A stretch of DNA of 64,000 nucleotides, taken from the NCBI GenBank assembly GCA_947502925.1, contig CANNBS010000007.1, positions 104,511 to 168,510 on the forward strand. Direction: 5' to 3'. Of the stretch, positions 9,497 through 19,714 are shown piece by piece (within the stretch, counting starts at the first letter, position 1; each line of letters begins with the position of its first letter). The notes beneath the pieces were generated by a model. That model did no database searches. It was not told the origin of the DNA and worked only from the letters and a program-made list of their open reading frames with translations. Source of the DNA: an uncultured Marinicella sp. GTDB lineage: Bacteria > Pseudomonadota > Gammaproteobacteria > Xanthomonadales > Marinicellaceae. The translations under genes and the position numbers were made by a program.

Positions 9497-9961
9497 ATGA
9501 AACCAAAGATTTTCATCATACTCATTCTCGCACTGCTTTTAAAGGCTGAGGCTGTATCCGCCAATACCTTAAATGAAGCGGTGAAAGAGGCACGTAAACA
9601 AGGCCAGGTATTGTCGGCTAAAACGCGTGAAGGTGTGCATGAAATCCGGGTGGTAACACCCCGCGGCAGTGTTAAAACGATTCGTAAACCGGCTATCGAT
9701 AATCGATCGACACAACGACAGCCTGAACCGAACAATCGCCTGAAATACGAGCAACAACGCCCTGAATCCTCAAGAATTCAGCGTCAAAGATCGGACAATC
9801 GTCGCAAAAATCCATATTCCAGACAACCTGAGTTCCGTCGTTTTAATCGACCCGCTCAGTCAAACCCGTCGTCAAGAAACCAAACACCGGTCAGACAACC
9901 GACGCCACAACCACGTCGCCAACCGTCACCTCGGCGCTCTAAAGACCGTGACCCGGATTAA
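9497..9961 (+). CDS. small secreted basic protein, PepSY-like core, upstream of two-component system
   Basis: This 154-residue protein has a signal peptide (cut probably after AVSA, ~22), a short region VLSAKTREGVHEIRVVTPRG that recalls PepSY-like modules, and a long tail very rich in Arg, Gln, Pro and Asn. The stop is 5 bases before the response regulator ATG, so it is almost certainly co-transcribed with the regulatory genes. Similar small proteins occur ahead of PhoP/PhoQ-like pairs in Xanthomonadales (recalled, not checked). It may act as a periplasmic accessory to the sensor, but this is inference. Confidence 0.55.
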   Translation: MKPKIFIILILALLLKAEAVSANTLNEAVKEARKQGQVLSAKTREGVHEIRVVTPRGSVKTIRKPAIDNRSTQRQPEPNNRLKYEQQRPESSRIQRQRSDNRRKNPYSRQPEFRRFNRPAQSNPSSRNQTPVRQPTPQPRRQPSPRRSKDRDPD

Positions 9962-9966
9962 ATACT

Positions 9967-10644
9967 ATGCGTGTATTATTAATAGAAGATGATGAAAATT
10001 TACGCTCTGTTTTATTAAAGCGCTTTGATGAAGTGGGCTATGTGGTGGACGAAGCCGATAATGGTGAAGACGGTTTATTTAAAGGCCGTGAATATCCGGC
10101 TGATGTGGCGGTGATTGATTTAGGTTTGCCGCGTATTTCCGGTATGGAAGTGATTCGCACATTACGCGAAGAGGGCATTGATTTTCCGATTATCGTACTG
10201 ACCGCGCGCGGTTCCTGGCAGGATAAAGTGATGGGGCTTGATGCCGGTGCCGATGATTATCTGGTTAAACCGTTTCATTTCCCTGAACTATTGGCGCGTG
10301 TTAATGCGTTAGTCAGACGTTCCAGCGGCAACGCCACGCCCGAAATTACCTGTGGCGATTTGGTCATGAACACCAGTCATCAGGATGTGAAGTTAAAAGA
10401 TGAACTGCTGACATTAACATCTTATGAATACAAGGTGCTGGAATATTTAATGCTGCATCAGGATGAAGTGGTGTCAAAAACCACCCTAACCGAGCACATT
10501 TATCATCAGGATTATGACCGTGACAGTAATGTGATTGAGGTTTTTGTCGGCCGTTTGCGCAAAAAACTGGCGGCCATAGACCCCGACACAACTTATATAG
10601 AAACTTTGCGCGGACGCGGTTACCGATTACGCAACAGAGACTAA
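9967..10644 (+). CDS. phoP: OmpR-family response regulator, PhoP-like
   Basis: A 225-residue transcription regulator: receiver domain (1-~115) with acidic pair E7/D8/D9, phosphoacceptor Asp51 in VIDLGLP, and LVKPF (Lys near 101), followed by a winged-helix domain (~125-225) with YEYKVLEYLMLH and RGRGYRL. It controls transcription when phosphorylated by the partner kinase, whose gene starts three bases after its stop. Pairing with a sensor whose H box reads like PhoQ supports the name PhoP, although QseB- or other OmpR-type identity is not excluded. Confidence 0.85.
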   Translation: MRVLLIEDDENLRSVLLKRFDEVGYVVDEADNGEDGLFKGREYPADVAVIDLGLPRISGMEVIRTLREEGIDFPIIVLTARGSWQDKVMGLDAGADDYLVKPFHFPELLARVNALVRRSSGNATPEITCGDLVMNTSHQDVKLKDELLTLTSYEYKVLEYLMLHQDEVVSKTTLTEHIYHQDYDRDSNVIEVFVGRLRKKLAAIDPDTTYIETLRGRGYRLRNRD

Positions 10645-10647
10645 GCC

Positions 10648-12006
10648 ATGTTCGGCCTGGGACAGCGCACCGCTTTAAAAACCCGGGTTCTGCTGACTTC
10701 AAGTTTGGCCCTTATTCTGGCTTTAAGCATTATGGGTGTTGTCATGCACCAGGCTTTTAAGGAAAAAACCCTGCAATTGGTGGAAGAGCGGTTAGAAGGT
10801 TATTTATACGCCTTAATCGCTTATATCGAATATGATGAAAACCAGTTGGTGATGCCTGAAAATTACCCCACACCCCGTATGGAGCAACCGGCTTCAGGCA
10901 TTTATGGCCAGATATTAATTCGTGATTTCTTGTGGCAGACGCCTTCTGTTCTGGGTCAGGATATTCCTGCTATTGAGACGCTGGATATAAACCAGCGCGT
11001 GTTTAACAGCCGGGAAGAACTGGGCGGCGTACCTTATTTTTATCTGAGTCAGGGCGTGGCCATCGAAACAGATGATGAAGTCATTTCAGCCACCATTGCC
11101 GTGTCTGAACATGCCGGTGATTTTTATCAGGAACTGGCGGATTTTCGTGGCAGTTTATTAACCTGGATTGTGGTCATCAGCGGTGGTTTACTGGTGGTTC
11201 AGTGGGTGATTATGTACTGGGCAACACGACCACTGAAACGGTTGATGCATGATTTATATCGGCTGGAGCAGGGCGCGGATGCGATTTTTTCTGAAGATTA
11301 TCCACTGGAATTGCGCGGTTTGACCGCCAGTTTAAACCGGCTGATTGAAAATGAACGCAGTTCGCTTGCTCGTCAGCGACGAACCCTGGGTGATTTAGCC
11401 CATTCTTTAAAAACGCCGCTGGCGATTGTTCATTCAGAGCTGGATAATCAGACTGTCGATAAAAATGTGATTCAGCAACAAATCACGCAGATGGATGAAA
11501 TTGTGGCCTACCAGTTAAAGCGTGCTGCGGTGGCCGGTCACCGCACCTTTGTACGCGGTGTGCCGGTGATTGATGTAGTGGATAAAATTATCGGTTCCTT
11601 ACAAAAAGTTCATCACCGCAAAAACGTACAGGTTAACACTGAAATCGCACCGGGCGCTGAATTTTTTGGTGAACAGGGTGATTTGATGGAATTGCTGGGA
11701 AATTTACTGGAAAATGCCTTTAAATGGTGTGATTTACATATTCACGTCACAATTAAAACCCTGATAAAAACCGGCCGCCAGCGTACCGGTTTAATGATTG
11801 AGATTGCCGATGACGGCCCCGGCATTGCTGAACAAAAAAGAGAACGTTTACTGCAACGCGGTGTACGGGGCGATGAAAAAGTGACCGGCCATGGCATTGG
11901 ATTGTCCATCGTCACTGATATCGTGGAGTCCTATCAGGGTGAGTTAAGTATTGATCGCGACCCTGAATTAAAAGGCGCTCTATTTAAAATTATCTTACCA
12001 CCCTAA
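10648..12006 (+). CDS. phoQ: sensor histidine kinase, PhoQ-like
   Basis: The 452-residue protein has transmembrane helices at about 12-33 and 169-191 enclosing a periplasmic sensor of ~135 residues, a HAMP-like region, an H box (LGDLAHSLKTPLAIVHSEL, His252) and an ATPase domain with an N box (ELLGNLLENAFKW), DDGPGI and GHGIGLSIV. The sequence of the H box is very close to PhoQ. The sensor domain contains several acidic residues, but I cannot say that it senses divalent cations. It forms an operon with the small secreted protein and the regulator, and mazG follows by 12 bases. Confidence 0.82.
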   Translation: MFGLGQRTALKTRVLLTSSLALILALSIMGVVMHQAFKEKTLQLVEERLEGYLYALIAYIEYDENQLVMPENYPTPRMEQPASGIYGQILIRDFLWQTPSVLGQDIPAIETLDINQRVFNSREELGGVPYFYLSQGVAIETDDEVISATIAVSEHAGDFYQELADFRGSLLTWIVVISGGLLVVQWVIMYWATRPLKRLMHDLYRLEQGADAIFSEDYPLELRGLTASLNRLIENERSSLARQRRTLGDLAHSLKTPLAIVHSELDNQTVDKNVIQQQITQMDEIVAYQLKRAAVAGHRTFVRGVPVIDVVDKIIGSLQKVHHRKNVQVNTEIAPGAEFFGEQGDLMELLGNLLENAFKWCDLHIHVTIKTLIKTGRQRTGLMIEIADDGPGIAEQKRERLLQRGVRGDEKVTGHGIGLSIVTDIVESYQGELSIDRDPELKGALFKIILPP

Positions 12007-12018
12007 ATAACAGAGACT

Positions 12019-12804
12019 ATGCATAAAGAGATTGATGACTTATTGGAAATTATGGCACGATTACGCGATCCGCAGGGCGGCTGTCCCTGGGATTTAGCCC
12101 AGGATTTTAACAGTATCGCGCCCTACACCGTAGAAGAGGCCTATGAGGTGGCGGATGCCATTGCTGAACAGGACTGGCCGGGCTTACAGGAAGAACTGGG
12201 TGATTTACTGTTTCAGGTGGTGTTTCATGCCCGTATGGCCGAAGAACAGGGCTTATTTTCGTTTGCTGATGTGGTGGACGGCCTGTGTCAAAAAATGATT
12301 GAAAGACACCCCCATGTGTTTGATGATAACCATCAGTCAATTCGCGATGCCGGACAACAAACTCAGGCCTGGGAGAAACAGAAAAACAGGGATAAAGACA
12401 GTGTGTTTGATGGCATTGCACAAACGTTCCCGGAATTACTCAAAGCCATGAAAATGCATAAAGCCGCTGCCACCATCGGTTTTGACTGGCCCGATATTGC
12501 CCCGGTGTTTGATAAACTCGACGAAGAAAAGCAGGAATTACGTGAAGCCATGGAAACCGGTAGTCAGCAGGATATCGAAGGTGAAGTGGGGGATTTACTG
12601 ATGGTCTGTACCAGTCTGGCGCGGCATTTAAACGTTGATCCGCAACTGGCCTTGCGTAAGGCTAACCAGCGATTTGATGCACGTTTTCGGATTGTTGAAA
12701 AACTGGCCAAACAGGAAAAACCCGGTCAGGACAGTTATGATCTGGATTACTTAGACAGCCTTTGGTTACGCGCGAAAAAGCAGTTGGGTCACCGAACAGA
12801 TTAG
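12019..12804 (+). CDS. mazG: nucleoside triphosphate pyrophosphohydrolase
   Basis: MazG hydrolyses NTPs and dNTPs to monophosphates plus pyrophosphate. The 261-residue sequence has the conserved opening LLEIMARLRDPQGGCPWDLAQ and the metal-binding acidic helices EEAYEVADAI and EELGDLLFQVVFH, repeated in a second MazG half (EGEVGDLLMVCTSLARHL), as in the E. coli enzyme. It follows the kinase gene closely and could be read from the same transcript. Its stop overlaps the stop of mutT on the other strand by bases 12801-12804; both genes remove unwanted nucleotides. Confidence 0.94.
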   Translation: MHKEIDDLLEIMARLRDPQGGCPWDLAQDFNSIAPYTVEEAYEVADAIAEQDWPGLQEELGDLLFQVVFHARMAEEQGLFSFADVVDGLCQKMIERHPHVFDDNHQSIRDAGQQTQAWEKQKNRDKDSVFDGIAQTFPELLKAMKMHKAAATIGFDWPDIAPVFDKLDEEKQELREAMETGSQQDIEGEVGDLLMVCTSLARHLNVDPQLALRKANQRFDARFRIVEKLAKQEKPGQDSYDLDYLDSLWLRAKKQLGHRTD

Positions 12805-13229
12805 ATGTGGCTGCGATTATCTTGGTGATGCAACAAGGCATCCACAATGGCCTGATTGGCCGGTGGTAACTTCTGGTGCTTTAAATCCTCGATGACACAC
12901 CATTTCATGGCTTGCTGTTCGTTGTTTTTGATTTGCGGATTATCTGACACTTCTTTGAAGATATGTAAACGCACGGAAAATTCAGGGTAGTCGTAGTCGA
13001 TGGTTTGCCAGGGTGAGGCATCTTTAGGTTGGTAGGCCAGTTCTTCGTGTATTTCTCGTTGTAAGGCCTGTTCAGGTGTTTCACCGAACTCAATTTTCCC
13101 CCCTGGAAATTCCCAGTATTTGGCCAGGTGAACATCTTTCCGGCGTTGGGTCAGTAAAACGCGGTTTTGGTGGTTTAATAGCACCAAAACCGCGACATTT
13201 ATTCTGGTTAACTCAGTTTGCCGTGGCAT
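12801..13229 (-). CDS. mutT: 8-oxo-dGTP diphosphatase (Nudix)
   Basis: The 142-residue enzyme sanitises oxidised guanine nucleotides. A complete Nudix box runs from about residue 43 to 65 ([15 protein letters not shown] then REIHEEL). It overlaps the end of secA by 22 bases: the ATG lies inside the last codons of secA in another frame, so translation is probably coupled to secA. The secA-mutT order is common in Gammaproteobacteria. Its 3' end overlaps the mazG stop codon in a tail-to-tail arrangement. Confidence 0.92.
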   Translation of the reverse strand: MPRQTELTRINVAVLVLLNHQNRVLLTQRRKDVHLAKYWEFPGGKIEFGETPEQALQREIHEELAYQPKDASPWQTIDYDYPEFSVRLHIFKEVSDNPQIKNNEQQAMKWCVIEDLKHQKLPPANQAIVDALLHHQDNRSHI

Positions 13230-15943
13230 TTTTTGTATTTTTTGCCCGAGCCACAGGGGCAGGGATCGTTGCGCCCGACTTTTTCACCATCTCTGACAAA
13301 GGTTTCCACTTTTTCATCGCTTTGAGACGATGCTTCACCGGCACTTTGATGTTGGTAGGTGACGTTTTTATTTTCCTGATGCTCCATGGCTTCCACGTCT
13401 TCGTCCTGGCGCACTTTCACTCGTGCGATAATACGGATGGTTTCGTATTTAATGCGATCCAGTAAATCCTTAAACATCTCAAAAGATTCGCGTTTATACT
13501 CCTGCAGCGGTTGTTTTTGGGCATGGCTGCGCAAATTCACACCATGGCGTAAATGATCCATCTGCGCCAGATGTTCTTTCCATTGCTGATCCAGGGTGTT
13601 CAGGTAAGCGGCTTTTTCAAATTGCCGCATCACTTCATTACCGGTGAGGGCTTCTTTTTCCTTAAAGAAACGCTCGATGTGGCTCAAAATTTTATCCGTG
13701 AGACCATCATCATTGAGGTCTTCGTCTCTTTCCAGAATACGAACGATGTTAATATCAATGCCAAATTCCGTGGACAACACCCGTTCCAGTGAGGAAATTT
13801 GCCACTGCTCTTCGACACTTTCCAAAGGCACATACTGGCGAATGACATTGTCAAAAACTTCTTCGCGGATATCAGCGATGTAATCGCCGATGTCATCAGA
13901 CTCCAGTAAATCAGCACGTTGTTGGTAAACAACCAGACGCTGGTCATTGGCAACATCATCAAATTCCAGCAAGTTCTTACGAATATCGAAGTTATGTGAT
14001 TCAACCTTACGTTGAGCATTTTCGATAATTCGGGTAATCCATTTATGCTCAATATACTCGTCTTCCTTCATGCCAAAGCGCTTCATATTATCCATCATGC
14101 GCGATTGGCCAAAGACCCGCATTAAATTATCTTCTAAGGAAATATAAAAGCGCGAAGAACCCGGGTCACCCTGACGACCGGCACGACCACGTAACTGATT
14201 ATCGATCCGACGAGACTCGTGACGTTCTGTGCCGATAATGCGTAAACCGCCGTTATCGAGCACTTGCTGGTGGCGTTTTTTCCAGTCTTCTTTAATCTTT
14301 TTAGCCTGTTCTTCGGTTAAGTTCTTGTGCGATTCCAGTTCCATGGCCAGATTACCGCCCAATACAATGTCGGTACCACGACCGGCCATATTGGTGGCGA
14401 TGGTGACTGCGCCGGGCAGGCCGGCCTCGGCAACAACGCTGGCCTCACGTTCGTGCTGTTTGGCATTTAACACGTTGTGCTTGATTTTATGTTTATTCAA
14501 TTCGCGCGAAATATGCTCTGATACTTCAATCGAGGCAGTACCGACCAACACCGGTTGCCCACGTTCATGGCAGTCTTTGATGTCTTCAATAATGGCATCA
14601 AATTTGGCTTTTTGGCTGAAATAGACTAAATCACCCTGATCATCACGAATCATCGGTTTATGGGTTGGGATAACAATCACTTCCAGTTTATAGATACTTT
14701 GAAACTCATAGGCTTCGGTATCGGCGGTGCCGGTCATACCAGATAATTTCGGATACAATCGGAAGTAATTCTGAAAGGTGATGGATGCCAGGGTTTGGTT
14801 TTCTTTTTGGATGGGTACATTTTCCTTGGCCTCAACTGCCTGGTGTAAGCCGTCGGACCAGCGTCGGCCTTCCATGGTTCGGCCGGTAAATTCATCAACA
14901 ATCACGATTTCACCGTCTTTAACAATGTAATCCACATCTTTTTCAAAGAGGTGATGGGCTTTTAAAGCCGCCGAGACATGGTGCATCAGGTTAATATGCT
15001 GTGAATCATACAAAGATTCTTCATCCTTCATCAAGCCATGCTTTTTCAGTAACTTCTCCGCATTTTCCATGCCTTGTTCGGTGAGAAAAACCTGCTTCGA
15101 TTTCTCATCAACAGTAAAGTCACCATCGGGTTCGGGCAAGGCTTGTTTGGCCAGCATTGCTTTGGTCACTTCTTTAGGATCCGGCTCTTTGGTGGAGCGT
15201 TCAAGTTGTGGCACCAGTTTATTGATGCGATTATAAACGTCCGGAGATTCATCCACCTGACCTGAAATAATCAGCGGTGTCCGGGCCTCATCAATTAAAA
15301 TTGAGTCAACCTCATCAATAATGGCATAAAAAGGTTCACGCTGGACTTTGGCATCCAGGCTAAAAGCCATGTTATCGCGTAAGTAATCAAAACCCAGTTC
15401 ATTGTTGGTGGCATAAGTAATATCGGCCTGATAGGCTGCCCGTTTTTCCTCATGGGATAAAGATGGAATCACCACACCCACGGTCATGCCCAAATAGTTA
15501 TACAGCGGTTCCATCCATTCAGCATCTCGCTGTGCCAGGTAATCATTGACTGTCACCACATGCACGCCTTCACCGGCCAGGGCATTAAGGTAAGCAGCCA
15601 GCGTACACATAAGGGTTTTACCTTCACCGGTACGCATTTCGCTGATTTTACCGCGGTGTAGAACGATACCACCAATCAGCTGAACATGATAATGGCGCAT
15701 CTCTAAGGTACGTACTGCTGCCTCTCGAACCAAAGCAAAAGCTTCAGGCAGAATATCATCCATGGATTCGCCATCAGCGATACGTTGTTTAAATTCTGCG
15801 GTTTTTTCCTTAAATTGCTCTGCAGACAAAGCCTGCATATCCGGTTCCAATGATTCGATGTGGTCCGCCTCCTTGTCCAACTGACGGATATACCGGTCAT
15901 TTCGACTGCCGAATACTTTGGTAAAGAGTGAGTTTAAAGCCAT
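13208..15943 (-). CDS. secA: preprotein translocase ATPase SecA
   Basis: SecA drives proteins through SecYEG. The 911-residue sequence begins with [15 protein letters not shown] and contains the Walker A motif [45 protein letters not shown] and [20 protein letters not shown]. It ends with the zinc-binding SecB-contact tail [15 protein letters not shown] variable acidic/Gln-rich linker precedes that tail. Upstream, 89 bases away on the same strand, is an M23 peptidase gene; no SecM-like arrest peptide is visible. Downstream, mutT overlaps. Confidence 0.98.
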   Translation of the reverse strand: MALNSLFTKVFGSRNDRYIRQLDKEADHIESLEPDMQALSAEQFKEKTAEFKQRIADGESMDDILPEAFALVREAAVRTLEMRHYHVQLIGGIVLHRGKISEMRTGEGKTLMCTLAAYLNALAGEGVHVVTVNDYLAQRDAEWMEPLYNYLGMTVGVVIPSLSHEEKRAAYQADITYATNNELGFDYLRDNMAFSLDAKVQREPFYAIIDEVDSILIDEARTPLIISGQVDESPDVYNRINKLVPQLERSTKEPDPKEVTKAMLAKQALPEPDGDFTVDEKSKQVFLTEQGMENAEKLLKKHGLMKDEESLYDSQHINLMHHVSAALKAHHLFEKDVDYIVKDGEIVIVDEFTGRTMEGRRWSDGLHQAVEAKENVPIQKENQTLASITFQNYFRLYPKLSGMTGTADTEAYEFQSIYKLEVIVIPTHKPMIRDDQGDLVYFSQKAKFDAIIEDIKDCHERGQPVLVGTASIEVSEHISRELNKHKIKHNVLNAKQHEREASVVAEAGLPGAVTIATNMAGRGTDIVLGGNLAMELESHKNLTEEQAKKIKEDWKKRHQQVLDNGGLRIIGTERHESRRIDNQLRGRAGRQGDPGSSRFYISLEDNLMRVFGQSRMMDNMKRFGMKEDEYIEHKWITRIIENAQRKVESHNFDIRKNLLEFDDVANDQRLVVYQQRADLLESDDIGDYIADIREEVFDNVIRQYVPLESVEEQWQISSLERVLSTEFGIDINIVRILERDEDLNDDGLTDKILSHIERFFKEKEALTGNEVMRQFEKAAYLNTLDQQWKEHLAQMDHLRHGVNLRSHAQKQPLQEYKRESFEMFKDLLDRIKYETIRIIARVKVRQDEDVEAMEHQENKNVTYQHQSAGEASSQSDEKVETFVRDGEKVGRNDPCPCGSGKKYKKCHGKLS

Positions 15944-16032
15944 AATAATAGTCTGTTGATTGTTGCCTCAATAGGCAGATATGTGGTTTCGATTGACCCG
16001 ATATTCAAGTCAATTAGCTTGAATTTTCGTTG

Positions 16033-16965
16033 TTATGAGTGGATAAAGGGCAGTGGGTTGACTTTATGGCCATTTTTAAGCACTTCAAAGTGTAAATGCT
16101 CTGAGGTGGCGCGTCCTGTTTTTCCCATGGTGGCAATATGATCACCGGCTGTGACCCGCTGTCCTAATTCGACTTTGACTTCTTGCGCATGGGCATAACG
16201 GGTCATAAAACCATTACCATGGTCGATTTCAACCATGCGTCCGTAAGAACCCCGCGGTCCGGCCCAAACCACCACACCATCGGCTGCTGCTCTGATTTTA
16301 GATTTATAGGCACCTGAGTAGTCCATCCCGGAATGGTTGGCCTGTTGGCCGGTAAATGGGTCAATGCGCTTGCCGTAATAGGAAGAAATCCAACCGGACT
16401 CAAGCGGCATCATATGTGGTGTGACATTGTCTGTAATGGATTGTTCGTTCAGAAGGCGTGATAATACGTCAAATTGTTCTTGTTGCTGATTAAAGCTTTG
16501 TTCTAAGGAAAATAAACTACTGTAAACAGTTTCGGGTGTATTAATCTCACCGGTTAACTCTAAATCAGCACCCCCTAAACCAGGCGTTGCATTCAAATCA
16601 AAATCATCCGGATTCATGTCGCTGGCTTCTGTCAAACGACTACCTAAAGCATTCAGTCGGGTTGATTGTGCCATCAGCTGACCAATTTGCAAGGTCATGG
16701 CGTTAATGTCATTTTGTACACCCTTTTTCAGCTTATTGAGTTCTGCTTGTCCGGCTTCAACCCGGGCTTGTAATTGTTGGATGGTGTTTTTGTCAGAATC
16801 AGAAGTCATGCCCAGCAGCAGTGGTGCGGCGGCCAGACCTAATGCGAAAACGATGGTAAGCGCAAAAAAAGTCAAGCCATAAAGTTTAATGCGAAGAGAA
16901 CGATCAGCGAGTGAATATTGTTTAACACCGCTGTGATCTTGTTTGAGTATGGTTAAATTTTGCAT
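16033..16965 (-). CDS. M23-family metallopeptidase (LytM domain)
   Basis: A 310-residue membrane-anchored murein hydrolase or activator. A hydrophobic helix (~30-52) is followed by a coiled-coil-like stretch (QLQARVEAGQAELNKLKKG, ~62-100) and a C-terminal M23 domain (~195-310). The zinc-site motifs are NHSGMDYSG and HLHFEVLKNG, with a third His in YAHAQ. All ligands appear present, so it may be an active endopeptidase rather than an EnvC-like activator. It lies upstream of secA and is transcribed divergently from the DciA-like gene. Confidence 0.85.
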   Translation of the reverse strand: MQNLTILKQDHSGVKQYSLADRSLRIKLYGLTFFALTIVFALGLAAAPLLLGMTSDSDKNTIQQLQARVEAGQAELNKLKKGVQNDINAMTLQIGQLMAQSTRLNALGSRLTEASDMNPDDFDLNATPGLGGADLELTGEINTPETVYSSLFSLEQSFNQQQEQFDVLSRLLNEQSITDNVTPHMMPLESGWISSYYGKRIDPFTGQQANHSGMDYSGAYKSKIRAAADGVVVWAGPRGSYGRMVEIDHGNGFMTRYAHAQEVKVELGQRVTAGDHIATMGKTGRATSEHLHFEVLKNGHKVNPLPFIHS

Positions 16966-17050
16966 GGTAAAACTTACCCGTTGTGTTTGTTAATAATTAT
17001 CGAGACCTCTGCATATTGCAATTAACAATGAGCTACTTCAAAATAAGGCC

Positions 17051-17362
17051 ATGAGTCGAACCAAAAAGTTACAATCTCTTAACGAGCGAATCGCACAGGA
17101 CAAAGGTTTATCGGCCTTAATCAAACGTGCCAATCAAATTGCTGATGTCAATAATCGACTTCAGCCGATGTTGCCGGCTCCTGTTAAAGGTCTGTGTCGG
17201 TTGACAAATATTCGCCGCGAAATGGCTGTTTTTACTTGTGAAAACCAAGCCGCAGCCGCTAAAGTTCGCATGTTCAGCCGAGACATTCTACAGATAATGC
17301 AAAAGGAATTCAAAATATCTGTGAAGAAATTAAGGGTGGTGGTTGAGCAGTCGCCACAATAA
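17051..17362 (+). CDS. DUF721 / DciA-like protein
   Basis: A 103-residue protein of the DUF721 type. DciA proteins load the replicative helicase DnaB in bacteria without DnaC. Supporting features are small size, a basic N-terminus, the sequence VKGLCRLTNIRREMAVFTCENQAAAAKVR (typical beta-beta-alpha core with L, A/R spacing) and its place next to secA and an M23 gene, where DUF721 genes often lie in Proteobacteria. The gene is transcribed away from the M23 gene; an 85-base gap separates them. Confidence 0.65.
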   Translation: MSRTKKLQSLNERIAQDKGLSALIKRANQIADVNNRLQPMLPAPVKGLCRLTNIRREMAVFTCENQAAAAKVRMFSRDILQIMQKEFKISVKKLRVVVEQSPQ

Positions 17363-17452
17363 CGTAGTTCTGCCGCAACCTTTCGGGTTATATTTAGCTC
17401 AAATAATCGCTGCATTCGTTATAATAAAGCGTTTTTCAGATTGGAATCAATC

Positions 17453-18268
17453 ATGTCATTAGCAGAAAAAATTAACCGTGCCTGGGCGCAACGGAACGAA
17501 TTGGAACCGGTGGCCTTAAAAGACCGTTATGGTGCTGATGTCCAGGCCTGTCTGGAGGCGTTGGAATGTGGAGAGGCACGTGTGGCTGAACAAAAGGATG
17601 GTCAATGGCAGGTGAATGAATGGCTCAAAAAAGCCGTGTTGCTTTATTTTAAAATATCACCTAATCGGGTAATACCCGGTGCTGATCATAATTACTGGGA
17701 TAAAGTACCCTGTCGTTTTCGTGAGGCAGATGTCGAGGAATTCAGAGCTGTTGGCGCCCGCATTGTGCCGCCGGCCACCATCCGCCGCGGTGCTTTTTTG
17801 GGTAAGGGCGTAGTTTGTATGCCATCTTATGTCAATATTGGCGCTTATGTGGGTGCCGGTACCATGGTCGATACCTGGGCAACAGTGGGCAGTTGTGCAC
17901 AAATTGGTGATAACGTCCATTTATCCGGTGGTGTCGGTATTGGTGGCGTGTTAGAACCCCTGCAGGCGGCCCCAACCATCATTGAAGACAATTGTTTTAT
18001 CGGTGCCCGAAGTGAAGTGGTTGAAGGCGTTCGTGTCGGTGCCGGTAGTGTGATTTCCATGGGTGTTTATCTGGGGATGAGCACGAAAATTTATGACCGT
18101 GAAAAGGACGAAGTCACTTATGGAGAAGTGCCGCCGGGCTCCGTGGTGGTGCCCGGCAGTTTACCCGCTGATTCTGGCAAGTACAGTTTAAATTGTGCCG
18201 TCATCGTAAAAAAAGTCGACGCCCAGACCCGCGCAAAAACATCCATTAATGAATTATTACGATTGTGA
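17453..18268 (+). CDS. dapD: tetrahydrodipicolinate N-succinyltransferase
   Basis: DapD succinylates tetrahydrodipicolinate in the lysine/diaminopimelate route. The frame starts with a TTG (17441), but ATG at 17453 gives [11 protein letters not shown] and a 271-residue protein, the family size. A left-handed beta-helix is evident: hexapeptide repeats [38 protein letters not shown] and [19 protein letters not shown]. It heads a cluster with arsC-like, dapE, dusA and ctlX genes; dapE acts two steps later. Confidence 0.96.
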   Translation: MSLAEKINRAWAQRNELEPVALKDRYGADVQACLEALECGEARVAEQKDGQWQVNEWLKKAVLLYFKISPNRVIPGADHNYWDKVPCRFREADVEEFRAVGARIVPPATIRRGAFLGKGVVCMPSYVNIGAYVGAGTMVDTWATVGSCAQIGDNVHLSGGVGIGGVLEPLQAAPTIIEDNCFIGARSEVVEGVRVGAGSVISMGVYLGMSTKIYDREKDEVTYGEVPPGSVVVPGSLPADSGKYSLNCAVIVKKVDAQTRAKTSINELLRL

Positions 18269-18278
18269 TTAAATCCAT

Positions 18279-18584
18279 ATGATTATTTACGGGATTAAAA
18301 ACTGTGACAAAGTCCGTTCTGCACTTAAACAGGCCAGACAAGCGGGCCATGATGTGCGCTTACATGACTTTCGGGTCGATGGCATTGATGCTCAGTTGCT
18401 TGAGGCGATGTTGGCTGATATTGATATGCAGGCACTTGTTAATAAGCGCAGCACGACTTATCGGCAATTATCAGATTCAGACAAGGCTAACCTTGGTATT
18501 GAAACCTTGGTGGCACAGCCAACCCTGATTAAACGACCGGTGGTTTTTAGCAAGCAACAATACACCATAGGCCTGCCCGAATGA
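18279..18584 (+). CDS. ArsC/Spx-family thioredoxin-fold protein (YffB-like)
   Basis: A 101-residue member of the ArsC/Spx family beginning IIYGIKNCDKVRSALKQA, with the single N-terminal Cys (C9) of YffB-type proteins and a terminal LIKRPVVFSKQQYTIGLPE where the conserved RP(V/L) motif lies. No arsenate resistance genes are nearby. YffB homologues often sit next to dapE in Gammaproteobacteria, as here. The stop overlaps the dapE start by four bases (ATGA). It probably acts as a glutathione-dependent reductase, but the substrate is unknown. Confidence 0.82.
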   Translation: MIIYGIKNCDKVRSALKQARQAGHDVRLHDFRVDGIDAQLLEAMLADIDMQALVNKRSTTYRQLSDSDKANLGIETLVAQPTLIKRPVVFSKQQYTIGLPE

Positions 18585-19714
18585 ATGCTGAAGTCATTAC
18601 ACTTGCACAACAGCTGATCCAAAAACCCTCCTTTACACCGGATGATGCCGGTTGTATTCCCGCCATTATGAACCGAATGTCCGGTCAGGGCTTTGCCGGT
18701 CATCACCACCGTTTTGGTGAAGTTGATAATGTCCTGATTTGGCATGGTGAACAACCAGGGCCTGCGTTATTGTTTTTAGGTCATACTGATGTGGTGCCGG
18801 TCGGCGATGAATCAGACTGGACTCATCCGCCGTTAAGTGGTCTGGTCAAAGATGGCTTTTTGCACGGCCGCGGTGCCGCCGATATGAAGGGTTCGGTGGC
18901 GGCGATGATACTGGCCATGGAAAAATTTGTTGCCACGCATAAAAATCATCCGGGAAAAATCGCCATTATGCTGACCTCTGATGAGGAAGGCGAAGCCGCG
19001 GATGGCGTCAGAAGGTTTATGCCGATGATGGCCAAAGACCATCACTTTGATTATTGTCTGGTGGGTGAGCCCAGCAGCACAGAATTGGTCGGTGATACGG
19101 TGCGGGTGGGTCGCCGTGGTTCTTTACATGTCAATATAACCATCGAAGGTCAACAAGGCCATGTGGCTTATCCGCATCTGGCTGAAAATCCGGTGTTTAC
19201 CGCCGCACCTTTTCTGGCAGAAGCTGGTACCTACTCCTGGGATCAGGGCAATGATGACTTTCCACCCACCAGTTTTCAAGTGTCCAATATTCAGGCGGGC
19301 ACCGGTGCCGCCAACGTCATTCCGGGGCGCATTCACATCACCGCCAATTTTCGTTATTCACCTGAATCCAGCCAGGACAGTTTGGCGCAACAACTCACCC
19401 AATTATTAGATAAACACGGCTTAAGCTATCAGCTTGACTGGGCTCTGTCCGGGGCACCCTTTCACTGTAAAAATGACCATTTTAAAAGCCAGTTAAAAGC
19501 CGCCATTCAACGCTTCAGTGATGTTGAACCTGAATTTAACACCCAGGGTGGCACCTCTGACGGTCGATTTGTGGCGCCGTTGGGCATCGACACCATGGAA
19601 CTGGGACCCATCAATAAAACCATTCATCAGGTTAACGAATGTGTGCCGGTTAAACAACTGATGCAGCTGGAAAACATCTATCTGGATTTGATTAAGCGTT
19701 TGTTGTTGTCATGA
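18581..19714 (+). CDS. dapE: succinyl-diaminopimelate desuccinylase
   Basis: DapE removes succinate from N-succinyl-LL-diaminopimelate. The 377-residue M20-type metalloenzyme shows LFLGHTDVVPVGD, HGRGAADMKGS, TSDEEGEAADG and a C-terminal GGTSDGRF, supplying the two-zinc site and catalytic Glu. It overlaps its upstream and downstream neighbours by four bases each (ATGA junctions), so it sits within a translationally coupled run dapD-arsC-dapE-dusA. Confidence 0.96.
   Translation: MNAEVITLAQQLIQKPSFTPDDAGCIPAIMNRMSGQGFAGHHHRFGEVDNVLIWHGEQPGPALLFLGHTDVVPVGDESDWTHPPLSGLVKDGFLHGRGAADMKGSVAAMILAMEKFVATHKNHPGKIAIMLTSDEEGEAADGVRRFMPMMAKDHHFDYCLVGEPSSTELVGDTVRVGRRGSLHVNITIEGQQGHVAYPHLAENPVFTAAPFLAEAGTYSWDQGNDDFPPTSFQVSNIQAGTGAANVIPGRIHITANFRYSPESSQDSLAQQLTQLLDKHGLSYQLDWALSGAPFHCKNDHFKSQLKAAIQRFSDVEPEFNTQGGTSDGRFVAPLGIDTMELGPINKTIHQVNECVPVKQLMQLENIYLDLIKRLLLS

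Noticed and set aside
15944..16032. SecM-like leader before secA
   Set aside because: The gap of 89 bases encodes no peptide with an arrest motif, and the upstream gene is a full M23 peptidase.
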